DNA from: Xanthostigma xanthostigma
Lineage: Eukaryota; Arthropoda; Insecta; Raphidioptera; Raphidiidae
Assembly (NCBI GenBank): GCA_963575645.1
Contig: OY754464.1
Coordinates: 31,883,501 to 31,947,500 of the forward strand
Length of the DNA: 64,000 nt
Direction: 5' to 3'
Shown here: piece by piece, positions 45,122 to 57,524 of the stretch
How the letters are laid out: the number at the start of each line of letters is the position of its first letter
Position numbering within the stretch: the stretch's first letter is position 1
The notes under the pieces: model-generated
Told to the model about the DNA's origin: nothing
Database searches by the model: none
Seen by the model: the letters and a program-made list of their open reading frames with translations, nothing else
Position numbers and translations under genes: made by a program

Positions 45122-46139
45122 AATAAATGTTTGGCTTTGTAATACTATTAGATTACAACAATCAATAATATAATTAGCTAATATTATTTAACTCAGTATT
45201 TATCTCAAACATAGATATAATATAACGATAATTTTAAAGGATTTTTTTCGTTTCTCTAAGAGCATTGCTGAACGATAGTATTTGTATAGCAGATAGACAT
45301 AAATAAATCGTTATAGATGTTCATAAATAATAACTATCGATATAAGTACTTATTTTTTCAAATATTAAAAAATCGTTTATGTAGAGAGAAATCATAAGGA
45401 ATTGAAAATACTGTCTAAAAAATAAACACATTACATTTTTTTTTATTTATTTCAATAAAATATTCTTAGCTATTTTGAAAACAGAATTATTGTGAAACAT
45501 TCCGTATATAATAATTTGGTAGTTACATTTTCTTCTAATTGAAATTAACAGGGCTTGGTTGCAATAAACAAAAGTAAGTGAAACGAATAATTGGATAAAC
45601 GATGGGTAGGTTTAAATTATAAACAGTACTTTGTAGAAAAAAGGAAAACATAATAGACGGAAAGTTACGTTTTGAATAAAAATTTGCTAAATGAGAACAA
45701 AATCGGCGTTTGTTTTAAATTAGAGTAATTCATTTGACCTCGTATACTAAACAATTTTCTGTTTTACTCATTTTTATGTATTTGCAGATATTTGTTATGG
45801 ATTTTTATGTACCGGAAAAATGTGTGTAAAACGAAACGGTTTTGAGCGTAAGGTTTTGTACGAAAATTTTCGAAGTGTTACTGTATTATGTTTAAATATA
45901 AAACGTGAGTAGGGTACTTGTGATATTGCAAAAACTAGCCATACTCTCCTCATAAGCAAATGTGCAATATCTACAAAAAATCTCAAATGGATTTTTGCAT
46001 CAAAATGCTATGCATAAAGTCTTCTTTAAAAAAAAGCTCCTAGTTATTTTCAATAGATGCAAAAAAGACAGATTTCAATAAGATGACATAATTACATAAT
46101 ATAATTCTTTGACTATTTAATATTTGAAAGAACTGGACT

Positions 46140-46460
46140 ACTTCGTTGCACCTCTTTTTCTCATAGCAGGAATGTAAAACGATCATCGGCATCAGCTTTC
46201 AACTTTTTTGCTACATTGGGCGTCACCCAACGTTCCAAAACAGCGGGAGTTGTGTAGTTTGTTTTTAAGCTACTGCATAGCTTCTATCGCGGGCTTTGAG
46301 CGTGGCGACCGAATCAAGAAATTTCGTAACGAAAAACCTAACACCCCCCACTCCGACCGGCACAGCGGTGCGGCGTTGACAGCCGTACATCGTCTAACGT
46401 CGTTTCAGTTCGGCAGACTTCGGCACGGTGTTTGTGTGCTCATAACTGCATAACTGCTCA
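46140..46460. other. GC-rich island of unknown nature
   Basis: About 320 bp with much higher GC and CpG than the flanks, containing GGGCGTCACCCAACGTTCC, TATCGCGGGCTTTGAGCGTG, CCGGCACAGCGGTGCGGC and AACGTCGTTTCAGTTCGGC. An 81-codon frame (46208-46453) runs through it, but no protein family is recognised and no pol III boxes or TIRs are clear. It may be a repeat, a promoter/exon, or a transferred fragment. Confidence 0.3.
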
Positions 46461-47800
46461 TAACTGATTCTATCTTTGTTTGTGTATAAATGAATTTATA
46501 TATAATACTGCTATAAAAATAACCTAAATTATTTAGGTGTGTGCAGAGAAAGTATATATGATATTATATCTATATAAATGTACATCGCGCGAAATTCTAT
46601 GATCAAACTCTTAATATCGTTCTTTTTGTTCAAATTTTTTGAATGAATAATTGTTTTGGTGTGTAATTACACTATTTATACCTTATTATTTATACCTAGC
46701 TATTTTCGTTTTATAGAGAAGAAAAACTTAAAGACCTAAAAAGAATATGCAATAGCTTTACCGCGGCAGTCCCCGAGTGCCACACGTATTTTTTTCTGTG
46801 TGAGATACCACACCTGGTTATTTTGGTTACTGTTTTGTTGTAATTGAGTATTTTTTGAAAATCAGATTTACTTTGAAATGTATGCCGGTTAAAATGACAA
46901 TAACTTGACGTATAAAATTTAACATAATGTTCTCTTACATTAAAAAAACAGACTATACTTAATCATCAATCGCTGTTTACATGGACTTCCCATAGAAAAT
47001 CCATTATATTTAGAAGCTTTAGTTCGTAGCTTGGCTGCAGCTGGAACATCGTGTCGCTGAAGGTCTTAACAAGAAGCGTAAAGCTAGCGTTGATAGTTCA
47101 TTTCTAAGTAGATAGAATCTATCTTGACGGCAAGGAGCATGGAATATAGTTTACAAACTCTTCCGCAACAATTTCAATGAAATTTCACCGAGTCATTCTA
47201 GCAGAAAGTTTTGGAAGTGGCGTCAGTAAAAAGGTTTACAAAACCAATAAAATATTTAAATTCCATGTTCAACGTTAAAGTTCACATTACTTGACTATGA
47301 TATAATTAATCAGAGCTCAGTCAAAGGACGTGCATGCGCCTATATGAAATGGCTTGCAATAGTTTATACCTCATTGTGTGTTCATTTATTGTGCAACACC
47401 CGTGAATTCGACTTTAGTTAAGTGTTTTCACAGTAGTTTTAGTGTATCCTCTGTGATCAATAGAACAATAGATATTGCGGTAACGCTTAATCAAACAAGA
47501 TGAAAGCCAAATGGTTTCGCACTGTTACATAATATGTATTGGGTGAAGGTATGCACGTAGTGTTCAGCTGGTAGCTGGTTGAACTGCGGTTTGTTGTTGC
47601 AATGTGTAAATACGGCGTGATCAAAAACATAGTTGAGTGTACAACAATCGTTTTTCAACTGCGAATTTCGAGCCAAAAATTTGAGATAAAGTATCCTTCC
47701 CCTAAATCAACACTTAGCACATGTGTCCACTTCCTTAGCACATTCTCTGATATAACACTGGTCGATAAAAAAACATTTTTTTCGAACCCTGGCACTATTT
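46461..47800. other. No recognisable feature
   Basis: AT-rich; a slightly GC-richer segment near 47030-47130 has no open frame or tRNA boxes. Confidence 0.45.
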
Positions 47801-48132
47801 CTACTGATTCTTATGTAAAATGACCTCCGGAATTCGAATATGACGCCTGTCTTTCCCCATCAGCCACCATTTGTAGCCTTCCCACCTATTTTTCTCACTT
47901 TTTGATAGAATAAAAAGGATTATTTCAGACCTTACATTTTTTCTGAGAGGCTAGAGTGGTGAAAAGTTCTAAAACATGAACATTTGTAGCAAGGAGGTAG
48001 ATTTACCCCCTAAATTGTACAAAATATTAAAGGGTCTTTCATTAAGCGCTTCCTATCTTTAAATTTAAATAAAACAAATTGTGTGAGATATCATCGACAT
48101 TTTTTATTCGTTTGAAAGGCCTATCGATGTCA

Positions 48133-48812
48133 TTAGTATATGTGGAATATAACGTCGTTCAAATGTCCGCCGCGGCTTCTCTGGGTAGCGCGCATCCGAA
48201 ATGTACAATTTTCCATGACTCTGGCCCATAAATCAGGCTGAATATGACCAATGTTATGTTGGCTTTGAGGGCCGCTGTGGTTTGTGGTTTATTAGCATAG
48301 ACCTGCGATTTAAGAAAACCCCACAAGAAAAGTCTAAAGGGGTCAAATCGCACGATCTCGGTGGCCAGTTCACATCACCTCCACGTGAGTTGACCATGCC
48401 ATCAAATCGCTCGTGTAGAATGTCCAATGTGGAATGAGCTGTATGGCAGGTAGCGCCGTCCTGTTGAAGCCACGTGTCGTTGGTGTCCATATCATACAAT
48501 TTAGGCCAAAAGAAGTTGGTTATCATCGAGCTATAGCGCTCGCCGCTGACGGTGATGGCCTGGCCAACGTCGTTCTCAAAGAAATATGGACCGATGACGC
48601 CGCCAATCCAAAAACTACACCAAACACTGATTTTTTTCGGGATGCATTGGACGCTCTTGGATCTCATGTAGATTCGACAATTTTGTTTGTTCACGTACTC
48701 ATTCATCCAGAAATGGGCCACATCGCTGAACATAAATTTTTGACGAACGTTGCCCGAACTGAACACTCAATTTTATCATTTGCATGTGTTGTTGAACGCT
48801 ATATCCGTTCAT
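48133..48812 (-). pseudogene. Tc1/mariner superfamily transposase, DD41D-like, deleted and frameshifted
   Basis: A DNA cut-and-paste transposase remnant. On the minus strand it starts MNGYSVQQHMQM (ATG at 48812), typical of DUF4817-type N-termini. It then jumps directly to the catalytic domain, so most of the helix-turn-helix region is deleted. The core keeps FSDVAHFW (first Asp), VWCSFW..GGVIGPYFFEN, LQQDGATCHTA (second Asp), WPPRSCDLTPLDF (third Asp) and, after a frameshift near 48340, LWGFLKSQVYANKP. A further shift leads to RGGHLNDVIFHIY before a TAA at 48133-48135. I count 41 residues between the second and third Asp. The longest intact frame is 170 codons (48254-48766). Terminal repeats of this insertion could not be fixed. 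It is non-functional. Confidence 0.88.
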
Positions 48813-49012
48813 GGTAATTTGGCAAAACAGCCAATTAGACAGATGTAGTTTCAACAAGATGACCGCTATCAACTGTCAAAGTTCGGAAGTCCCTATACAA
48901 ACGACCGATTTTTCCGGGTTTTTTGCAATTTTTTAGTTATTTTCTGTATGAAACTGTTCAGTCAAAACATCAAACAGTTCGAGAGAAGATTTTCAGCGAA
49001 GTGAAGTGCAAA

Positions 49013-49245
49013 CATATTGACAGAGTAGTGTTGGTTTGTGGTACGAGATACTTCTACCTCAGAGTACAAAAGAAAAGCAAACCCGACGTTTCATAGCCTC
49101 CTGAATAATTTGGCTTCGTTCTTAGAAATGGTGCCAAATTAATCAATAGGCTATGAAACGTCGAGAAATTTGCATGCCTTTTGTACTATGGGGTAGAAGT
49201 TTCTCGTACCAAAAATCAGCAATACTCTGTCAATATGCTCGCATT
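49013..49245. repeat. 230-bp imperfect palindrome with R3 sequence at its centre
   Basis: ATATTGACAGAGTA..GGTACGAGATACTTCTACC in the left arm pairs with GGTAGAAGTTTCTCGTACC..TACTCTGTCAATAT in the right. The centre (49083-49163) is itself a palindrome of CGACGTTTCATAGCCT, an R3 word. Confidence 0.75.
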
Positions 49246-49429
49246 CAAATGTTCATATTTTAAAAGTTTGTAACTCAAAAAAAAATGCACAGGCTAAAAT
49301 AATCCTTTTCAGTCCTCCAAATTATCAAAACGTGATACGAGGCCTCCCTCTAAAATGGTGGATGATGGGGAGAACGGGTGTCATATTTGGATTCAAGAGG
49401 TCGTTTTACATAAGGATCTGAAAAAATTG

Positions 49430-50160
49430 CGTCAGGACCGATTTTTATGCCGGCAAGTGATCATTAGTAACTTACTAGACATCTATTGAAAATTTGCATT
49501 TCAACTGACTAGAATTGCTCTTTGAAATGGAAAATTATTATTTCCATTTGTATGAATTCTGTTGATAAATAATTTCCATTGAAATTAGCTTCACTCGCAT
49601 CGTAAGAGTAACAAATTAATAATCTAGCTGCATTTAGAGTCCAAACTCTGACCGTACAAAAGTCTACTGGACAATTAACACCACCAACATTTTATTACTG
49701 AATTAAACAGATAGTATGATGAAAATCATCAAACCAGTGGCAGAGTAATTACATTTATTCAACTCATGCGCGCTATTCATGTTTTATCATGCCTAAAAAC
49801 CGAACCCTAAATAGCCATTTACCGACGGGTGACAATTACTTGTCATAACTCAATGAAAATTCCTACTAGCTCGGCCATTGTGGAGTAATGAAAATAAACG
49901 TAACTATTTTCTGAGTCCTAACGAAATAGTAGGTAACAACAACTCCGTTGTTACCCATTGAGGCTAAAATTGAGAGGCCGAATGTTTTCGACATGGAGTT
50001 TATTCATAACCGGCTAACCTCAAACCAAAACATTGAATCGTGCTGTTTGGTGCTGTTAGTATTGCCAGTTTTTTTTTATAAAGAAATAAATAGATATTTA
50101 CAACATCTCATTAATAACAATAAATAAAACATGAATAACGCGCAATTGTTGAATAAAATT
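49430..50160. other. No recognisable feature
   Basis: AT-rich background; no supportable frames or repeats. Confidence 0.5.
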
Positions 50161-50163
50161 ATG

Positions 50164-50325
50164 GGCGTAACTTGTAGGCTAAGTCATGACCTGTCAGCGC
50201 GATGTTTTCAGCACTCGTCTCCGGTGCGCAGTATGTACTCGCTTCGCTCGTGCCTGCGCACCTACGACTCGTGCTGAAAACATCGCGCTGACACGCCATG
50301 AATGACTTAGACTACTAGTTACGCC
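50164..50325. mobile_element. 162-bp GC-rich hairpin element
   Basis: GGCGTAACTTGTAGGCTAAG at the left pairs with CTTAGACTACTAGTTACGCC at the right; inner arms AGCGCGATGTTTTCAGCAC and CCGGTGCGCA also pair. The loop holds TACTCGCTTCGCTCG. A small foldback MITE is likely. Confidence 0.7.
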
Positions 50326-50685
50326 AATAACTATTCTGTTATCATTTTTTTGTTGTTAGTATCTCAAATATGGCTAGATGAAATTTATGCAGATTATCTT
50401 CCTTGCAGTTTTTTTTTTTGCATACTGAGCATTAATCAATTTGGACATAGATCTGTCAGTTATGCAAAAAAAGACAAGGCAGACAATATTTGTAAATAAT
50501 TATTGCTTCTCTATAACCTGCATAAATTTCATACAGCCGTATTTGTGGTACTGACAACAAAAAATTATAAAAAAAATATTAGTCTCATACCGATTTGATG
50601 TTTTTCATCATATTATTTGTTAAATTCAATATTAAAATTTTAGTAGATAATATGTTTTACGATCAGAGTTTGGACAATTAGGGGA
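50326..50685. other. No recognisable feature
   Basis: AT-rich background. Confidence 0.5.
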
Positions 50686-50960
50686 GTGCCTCACGGTGCT
50701 GTTATGCCAATAAAATGCATGTACCTCTGTCGTTCTATGAAGAGTACCTCACCTGACTTCCACTTGGTTGGACTGCCAGCTTGGCCACGCTGTTAGCATT
50801 GATACGGCAAATATTTTTACTGCTATCTCAACCGTGCTGGTTGATCTACTAGTTAAATATACAGAGTTTTATGGTGTCCCCCATACTCAGCGGTCAGTTG
50901 TGCTCCCAAACAATCATATTAGCCGCTCCGCTTATCGCACGATTCCCGCAAAATTCATTC
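50686..50960. other. GC-richer block with weak exon-like signals
   Basis: On minus, an open segment ends at GAAGTCAG|GTGAGG (near 50751), a donor-like junction, with ..KIFAVSMLTAWPSW.. upstream. On plus there is a 70-codon frame (50768-50980). Neither has a recognisable family or a matching partner site, so no gene is called. Confidence 0.2.
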
Positions 50961-50980
50961 TTTTTTTGGTTGCAAATTAA

Positions 50981-52534
50981 CAAACTTCAACAAAATACAA
51001 GCGGTTTGACCTAAAAAAATAACTCTCAAAGTGAATTTATTGATTTCTAAAAAAAATCTGTAAACCGGTTGACGCGTGGGCCCATCAGCAAAATTTTTAC
51101 TGACAAATACTCTCCCCAAACTTTGTATATGGCTTCATTATGCCTTGTCTGACACCTATTTCCTCTATGACTTTTTTTGATTTTGAGTATAATATATAAT
51201 ATAGGTATAATATATAATATCGATAATATCGTAAATTTGATTTTTTGCTACTGTGTCGTAACAGATGTTTCTTTTAGTAGCATTATTAGAAGCCTAAAGA
51301 TACCATGACGGTAGCGCAACTAATCACATACATAATAAGCCTAATTAAAATGGTCGTTCTTAAGAACACATAAAGAAGCAAATAAAACTTAAGTCTACAT
51401 AGATTTTGTATAATACTAGTAATTTTAAAAATGTCGAGACGTTTGTGGACAAGAATAATTTAATAATTTTAAATTATTTCATTAGGATGTAATAAACAGT
51501 CTAAAGTTTATGATAAAAAAAGTGAAATATAGACTCGATATACGATAAAATACATTGAAAGTTGTACATATAAATATTGAACCAAATCGACCGTATCGTG
51601 CATATTTCATTGAGAAAGAAAAATATTCAGTTTAAACCAGGAATGAAAATGTATAGTTTATAGTCTTGGAAGAGTTTTTCGATGCTTCTGAATTTTATAC
51701 CTCGCATGGGGACATTTATCAAAAATTGTTTTTATGCATAAACACATACACAGGGCTCATACGGCTGATTGAAGTAAGAAATTTTATTATATTTTGGCAA
51801 TATACGAGTGTTGAATATTTCATGAAGTCTAGATTTGAAATTTAGTAATAACATTATACTGATTATTTTATTCATATCTGCATTTCAGATAAATTTTTCT
51901 TTAGTAACCTGGATCCGGGGACACGACCCTAACATATGTTTTAACACCATGAATTTACAAAAGTATTTTTAAATAAACTTTATTTAAGTTTAAAATCGAA
52001 CTTTGTTGTCTCGAAGGCGCTTCTTTATTCACTTAAGATGACAAAAAAATGTTACTTGGTTTAGTGAAACTTGGAACCGTTTTTTTAAAGGTAAATACGT
52101 CTTTAAAACAATACACAGGACATGCACGAAAAGTCAAGCGTTACACAAATAAAATTTCAAAACTAAAAACGACAGAATGAAGAATTACTGATGGAGTGAG
52201 CACAAGTCGGAGATGGGGGAGGGGGTAGTTCTAGCCAACTAGTGATCATAAAAACTACACGAAATAAAATTGAGTTATATGTACATTGTATAATTTCATT
52301 TTCACTAAAATTATCTGAGTAAATTATTATTATATAAATTTAAAATGCAGGAAATTTTTATTCGATAGTCTCAATGTTGGTTCAATATGAATTTTAGCAA
52401 AATCGGTTCAGCAACTTTTTAGAAAATTAACAAAAATCAAAAATAAATATTGGAAAAGTTGTAGTTTCGGCGTGAACGTTGCTCTTCGGTTTCATTAGAC
52501 ACTAAAAATTGCCACAAAGCTGGTCCCACATATA
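50981..52534. other. No recognisable feature
   Basis: AT-rich DNA with no frames above background. The GGGGGAGGGGGTAG word at 52213-52226 is isolated. Confidence 0.5.
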
Positions 52535-52536
52535 TA

Positions 52537-53162
52537 CAGGGTGACATATGGGAAACGGACGTTTTTCAAATGAATGTATAATCAGTTGTTTTTGATGAAA
52601 AAAATAATTTGTTTTAAAAAACGACAGATCAATACCTACCATTTGATTTATTATAGGTAGTTAGGTATGAAAAATTATATCATTCAGGTGGCGGCCATTC
52701 TCTTGAATGCACACTTCAAGTCTCTCGTTCAACCAAATGCACCTCTTCAGTAATGGCATCTTTTAACTCCATTAATTTATCCTTATTATTATTTTTATTG
52801 TGTCTGGCACATGAGATTATATCCTTGAAGCCAAGGGGGGGTTAATAAAAAAAAAACTCCATTAATGTTTCCTGTTAATCTGAAACCTTTAATCCATCGC
52901 AGGATCGTATTACGGCTTGGAATTGCGCCATTCCGACCGATATTAAAATGGCGACGAAAGATCCGCTGTGTTGCAATAACAGACTCACCATTTCGAACGA
53001 ACGTATCGTACGCGAACACTCGCTGCTGTATCGTCCACTACTCCATTTTATCTAAAACGGTAGGTCACTTCGAAGCGAACGTTCTAAGCCGTAACAATCT
53101 TCCAGCACTGACAGCTGTGTACAAGCCATTCTAAAAACGTCCGTTTCCCATATGTCACCCTG
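52537..53162 (-). mobile_element. Internally deleted Tc1/mariner-type element with TA TSD
   Basis: Ends are CAGGGTGACATATGGGAAAC and its perfect complement, flanked by TA (52535-52536 and 53163-53164). The inverted repeat extends to about 27 bp. It contains both ends of a transposase gene on the minus strand with the catalytic middle removed, the usual structure of a deletion derivative that depends on a helper. Confidence 0.9.
52661..53046 (-). pseudogene. Transposase remnant: N-terminal HTH plus C-terminal tail
   Basis: Read on minus from an ATG at 53046. The third codon is TAG (53038-53040), then the frame continues with FAYDTFVRNGESVIATQRIF, RRHFNIGRNGAIPSRNTILR and WIKGFRLTGNI, a helix-turn-helix region of the DUF4817 type found in insect mariner-like transposases. 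After about residue 60 the frame enters unrelated sequence at an internal deletion. The C-terminal tail (RLEVCIQENGRHLNDIIFHT, stop at 52661-52663) is preserved in another frame. The tail resembles that of the 48133-48812 pseudogene (GGHLNDVIFH), so the two are related but distinct. All three catalytic Asp are lost. Confidence 0.85.
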
Positions 53163-53219
53163 TATTAGCAATACCGGTTCTAATTTTTAGAAAAAATATT
53201 TTTCACAAAAAGACTAAAA

Positions 53220-53470
53220 CCGACTTAAATTCTTTGCCTTAATCTAAAAAGTTAAAAATAAAAAACTTTTAAAAAACTTAACCTCCTTCAAAAAACGCTT
53301 ACTAAAAAGCGTAAAATAACAAAGAGGTCGGCGCTTATTTAAATACTATCACGTTTTATGTACTAGGTACCTACTTTGGTATATTAAATTGGTGCCGACT
53401 TTCAAACTTTGTTATTTTACGATTTTTAGTGACCCTTTTTTAAAGGAAATTAAATTTAAAAAAAAAGTTT
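53220..53470. mobile_element. Decayed hairpin, R4-like arms
   Basis: ACCGACTT opens the segment. TTCAAAAAACGCTTACTAAAAAGCG with GTAAAATAACAAAGAGGTCGG (53288-53326) is mirrored, with mismatches, by CCGACTTTCAAACTTTGTTATTTTAC and GATTTTTAGTGACCC (53395-53435). Looks like an old relative of the R4 hairpin end. Confidence 0.5.
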
Positions 53471-53499
53471 TTTCTTAAAAAAAAATTAGCACTATTTAT

Positions 53500-53780
53500 T
53501 TATTAGTGCATTTGCCATAGGGAACATAAACTATTGGCTTCGGTCTGATGGCGGGATCTAGAGGTCGTACCAAATTTATTGGCTTTTAATGCGGCTTGAA
53601 TAATTTGGCATCATTTTTGAAAATATTTAAATATATTTTATTATATATTGGAGTTCATCATCGCATGAACCCTATATTTAAAATAGACTTAATCGGACCA
53701 TTCTAAGGGCGGTTTTAGGGGTCATATAATATTTTTTGAACCCAAATATATCGAAAGCACTTAGATTATTTCAAAGGTTT
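53500..53780 (+). repeat. Dispersed repeat family R3, copy 3
   Basis: TTAGTGCATTTGCCATAGGG, GGTCTGATGGCGGGATCTAG and ATAATTTGGCATCATTTTTG match 18770-18900. The downstream segment (GGTTTTAGGGGTCATATAAT) matches the R3 theme at 5700-5760 in reverse. Confidence 0.65.
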
Positions 53781-55026
53781 ATTAAAGAATTCCTATAACT
53801 TCCAATCACTGCAATTTACAAAGTTTTCAGACGAAATAAAAATATTGAAATTTTCCATAAATCAATCTTCAACAACACTTAAACCTGACGTTAACACCAA
53901 CAATTTTGTATCTAAAAATCGATGTTTTGAGGTGACAAATCTCGATGACCTCTAAAAGAAAGAATAATGACAGTAAAGTAATTTAAAATATTGGTCTCCA
54001 GTGCACATACGTTATTTGATTCAAGTAGTCTTATTGACAGAGCGTCCCAGTAGGTTATAACTAAGTTTATATAAGATTGAATTTCCTCTCTGAAGAAAAG
54101 AAAAAAAAACTTTTCTTATCGTGAAACTTAGTAAAGAAAGAGCAAGAATAAAAAAAAATGTAAATCTATTTGAAGTGATACGATGTTCTCTCGATTGCTG
54201 TGCAAATGGGTGCCTGTTTTATGTTTTCTCTAGAATTACTCTGTATATGTAGATCGTTATGCAAGTAACACACTTATTTATGCGTGTTTCTTTAAACAAG
54301 AGCGCGTATTTGACGATACCACGTATATTATTCTACGCGAAATACAGATGTAGGTAGTGTTTCCGTCGCATAACGATCCTTGTTAACGTTATCTTATATA
54401 ACTTGTTATACCTACTTTAGATCATTACATTTTATTAAAGACTTTTTTGTTTCTATTGCGTTCTACTGCACACAGAATTTGATATTATGATTCCACTGTG
54501 AGTTTCTATTTATTACATATATAGTTCTTTTTATAGAATTCTGCACTTATTTAGTACGTATTTACATGAGCACTATACAAAGTGAAAAAGTCAATTAATT
54601 GTGCCAAATGAATATTTAAATATACATGCAAAAAATATGGGTTTTAATGGAGTTAATATGTATAATAATTTACCAGATGAAACAAAATTCCAGCCAATTG
54701 AGCGACGGGTCCATTCCAACTTCAACGATATTGATATTTGACATATTATAATAAAGAGAATAAAATTTCTGTTAACACGTGCGGTAACGGCTAGTATTAA
54801 ATATGACATTTGCTATTCGTTTGCATGACTATCCATATAATATGTTATCAGGTTATGTAAAAATTAAATTAAATTATGTCAAAATTAAACAAATTAGTCA
54901 ACTGTAGCCAACTAACAGATTTACAGAACAGATTTTTTTTTATTTTCAAAATACTTTCAAAACTATAGTTAAAAAAAAATATTTTACAAAACTTTCTTGT
55001 AAAGATAAATAGAATAATAAATCGTT
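53781..55026. other. No recognisable feature
   Basis: AT-rich background; frames under 75 codons. Confidence 0.5.
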
Positions 55027-55400
55027 ATGAAAATTATATCATTATTACATAAAAAAAATGTTATAGCATATAATATTACTCTTATGCATGTGCGTCGATT
55101 TCCATCAAAACAATGGAACTCTTCATATTTGCATATCAAACATCCTTACAAAATTTGCATTCAATCCGCTCATCCGTTTGGCCAGTATCGTGTTCACAGA
55201 CAAAGGGACTAACAGACGTACAGACTTTCCAAAAATATGTTTTTTTGGATTCGGAGAACCTCAAAACAAAAAAATATTGTGTAAATCTGATAAGTGAATT
55301 TATATTATATAAATTGTATATTTTTATTGAGGAAATAAATAAATAATAATAATAATATGTGAATTTTGACGTAAATTAGTACCATTTCCCACTTTGGGTA
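55027..55400 (-). repeat. Dispersed repeat family R1, copy 3 (left arm of inverted pair)
   Basis: Includes TTCATATTTGCATATCAAAC, ATTCAATCCGCTCATCCGTT, CAGACGTACAGACTTTCC and TTTTTGGATTCGGAG; the first two and last correspond in reverse to 55790-56020. The ACCATTTCCC hairpin is at 55381-55408. Confidence 0.75.
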
Positions 55401-55770
55401 TTGGAATGATAAAAAATCTTCGACCCAGACAAGGATGTTCGATGTTAATCATAGACAAACTACCGAATATGATACGTCGAATTTACCAAAACTTCTAGTG
55501 TGGTAGTTTGTTATACACCATTTTATTTATAGATAAATACATAGGATTGTCCAGGACTACTGGTGGCCGGTAACAAAACAAAAACACTGGTCGCAGTGCA
55601 AAATCTCGCTGATAAAATGTTGTAGGTATATGTAAATATACTATGCGAACTCTAAAAATATTAATGCGTTCCTTAAAATGATTACATTAATTATTTTAAT
55701 ATTTATATATTTGTAAGTCTGGCCGATTATGATAAAATTTTTGACATTAAAACCACACGAAAGGACTAAA
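55401..55770. repeat. Spacer of the R1 inverted pair
   Basis: A 370-bp spacer with one R3-like word (CTGGTCGCAGTGCAAAATCTC, compare 5371-5391). No ORF. Confidence 0.4.
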
Positions 55771-56560
55771 TTTTTACCATTCCAACCCACAAGTGGGGAT
55801 TGGTACTAGTTTAGATCAAAAATCACTTTCCAAAAATTTTACAATATCTTTCCGTTTTGAGGTCCCCCGAATCCAAAAAACATATTTTTGGAAAAACTCT
55901 GTGCGTCTGTTTGTCTGTTAGACGGTTAGTCTGTCTGTGAACACGATACACGTCAAACGGATGAGCGAATTGAAGCCAAATTTTGAGAAGATATTTGGTA
56001 TGCAAATATGAAGAGCCCTATTGTTTTTAGGGAAAATCGGCGCATGCGCAGAAGATATATATGCTATAACGGTGTTTTTTTATATAATAATGGTATACTT
56101 TTCATAACGGCTTATTATTCTATTTATTTTTCAAAAAAGTTTTGTTGAAAACAATTTTATCTAAACTTTATAGTTTCGGAAATATTTTGAATATAAAAAA
56201 ATAAGCCGCTCTTTTGTTTTATGGATCTGTCAGAAATAAACTAGTTAGGCATGCTTTGATTAATTTTTACATGTTATGTAGGTAACCATGGCAACGAAAA
56301 GCAAATATCATATTGAATACTAGCCTATACCCGCGTCACCTTACGCGATATCAGAAATTTTATTTTCTTTATTACAATCAAATGTCAACATTTTTGAAGT
56401 TGGAATGGTCCTGTCGCCCAATTGGCTGGAATTTTATTTTATAAAAAGCTGTAAAATGGTCCTATTGCGTTCATTTTAAATAGGCTTTGTGCGGTTATGA
56501 AACACAATAGGTGTACCAAATTTCGTTGAAATTGATACAGTCTCCCGGAAGTTATCATGC
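55771..56560 (+). repeat. Dispersed repeat family R1, copy 4 (right arm, most complete)
   Basis: Runs from the ACCATTCC hairpin through CCCCCGAATCC, TCTGTGCGTCTG, AAACGGATGAGCGAATTGAA, ATATTTGGTATGCAAATATG, AATCGGCGCATGCGCAGAAG, TACTAGCCTATACCCGCG and CCCAATTGGCTGGAATTTTA. The middle (ATGCAAATATGAAG..CGCATGCGC) is shared with 62580-62770, which links R1 and R7. Confidence 0.75.
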
Positions 56561-57524
56561 ACACACTTTTTTTGTATTTTGATTTCTTATGTTTATTTAC
56601 TTAATAACTTATTAGAAGATGGCATAGTCACGTCACAGTTCTTCTAGTTGAATTTATGTAGAATATAGATACACACCGTATAATACAGTATGTGTGACGT
56701 GTATGTTATGTAATAATATGTTATTTTACACTAAAGAGACGTGTGGTAAATGTTACTGTAGAGCTTTATAAAAACGTGAAAACATGTTGAGTATAATAAT
56801 TTCCATCTTTCTGTTTCAATGTAGCATCGAATAGAATATAAACTTAGATGTCAAATTTTTGGTATTAACATACTTATTTACCATTTCAACTTCTCAAGTG
56901 GGAAACGGTACGGAAGGGAGGGGCTAGTTGAGAGATAAGGGGTAGGAGCAAGTTATGACAGAACAATATCTCGAAAACTGTGCAGCATACAAAAAATGAA
57001 TCACGGTCTAAACAGGTGACAGCTGCGTGATTTCAACGTAGAATGTCAATCGCCGTCTGACAATAATTAGGTGAAGCGAACGAATGCATTATTTTATTTT
57101 GTGCTAGTAGGTAAATGTGTTTTTCGAAATCATTTCTTACCCGAAAATAAAACCATTCAATAAAAAGAGTTAAAGTAAGTGTTTTTATATTATATAATTA
57201 TCCTATTTTATTAGTACAAAAGCTAAGCATTTTACAGTTTTATTTTTAGCTTTATCATCACAACCAAGATACATCCCACATTTTTTGCACGTACTCCCTA
57301 TAAAATAGTTGATTTTTACTTTATTTTTAATGTAAATTTAACATTAGATGTTCTTTAAAGTGAACAGCGGTGGTGAATTTTTTTGAGCATTGTTTTGTAT
57401 AATAAACTATCAGTCTAAAGCGAATAGTTTCTATCAAAGTGACATAATTTGGTATAAATGTTAATTACTTATACGATTCATTGTCAGGTATTGAAATGAG
57501 AAAATAGTTGGCAAAACCAAAAGT
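56561..57524. other. No recognisable feature
   Basis: AT-rich; an R1-like fragment (CTTCTCAAGTGGGAAACGGT, 56891-56910) is present. Confidence 0.45.

Larger units (their letters stand above)
47806..49419. mobile_element. Composite inverted-repeat region with nested mariner remnant
   Basis: GATTCTTATGTAAAATGACC at 47806 pairs with the GAGGTCGTTTTACATAAGGATC at 49397-49418, and further inward AAAAAGGATTATTTCAG (near 47915) pairs with CTAAAATAATCCTTTT (near 49293). Arms are about 130 bp and diverged. The interior includes the transposase pseudogene at 48133-48812 and a 230-bp palindrome at 49013-49245. Probably an old long-TIR element that received a mariner insertion. Confidence 0.55.

Noticed and set aside
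48434..48817. 127-codon plus-strand frame
   Set aside because: It is the antisense shadow of the mariner transposase pseudogene.
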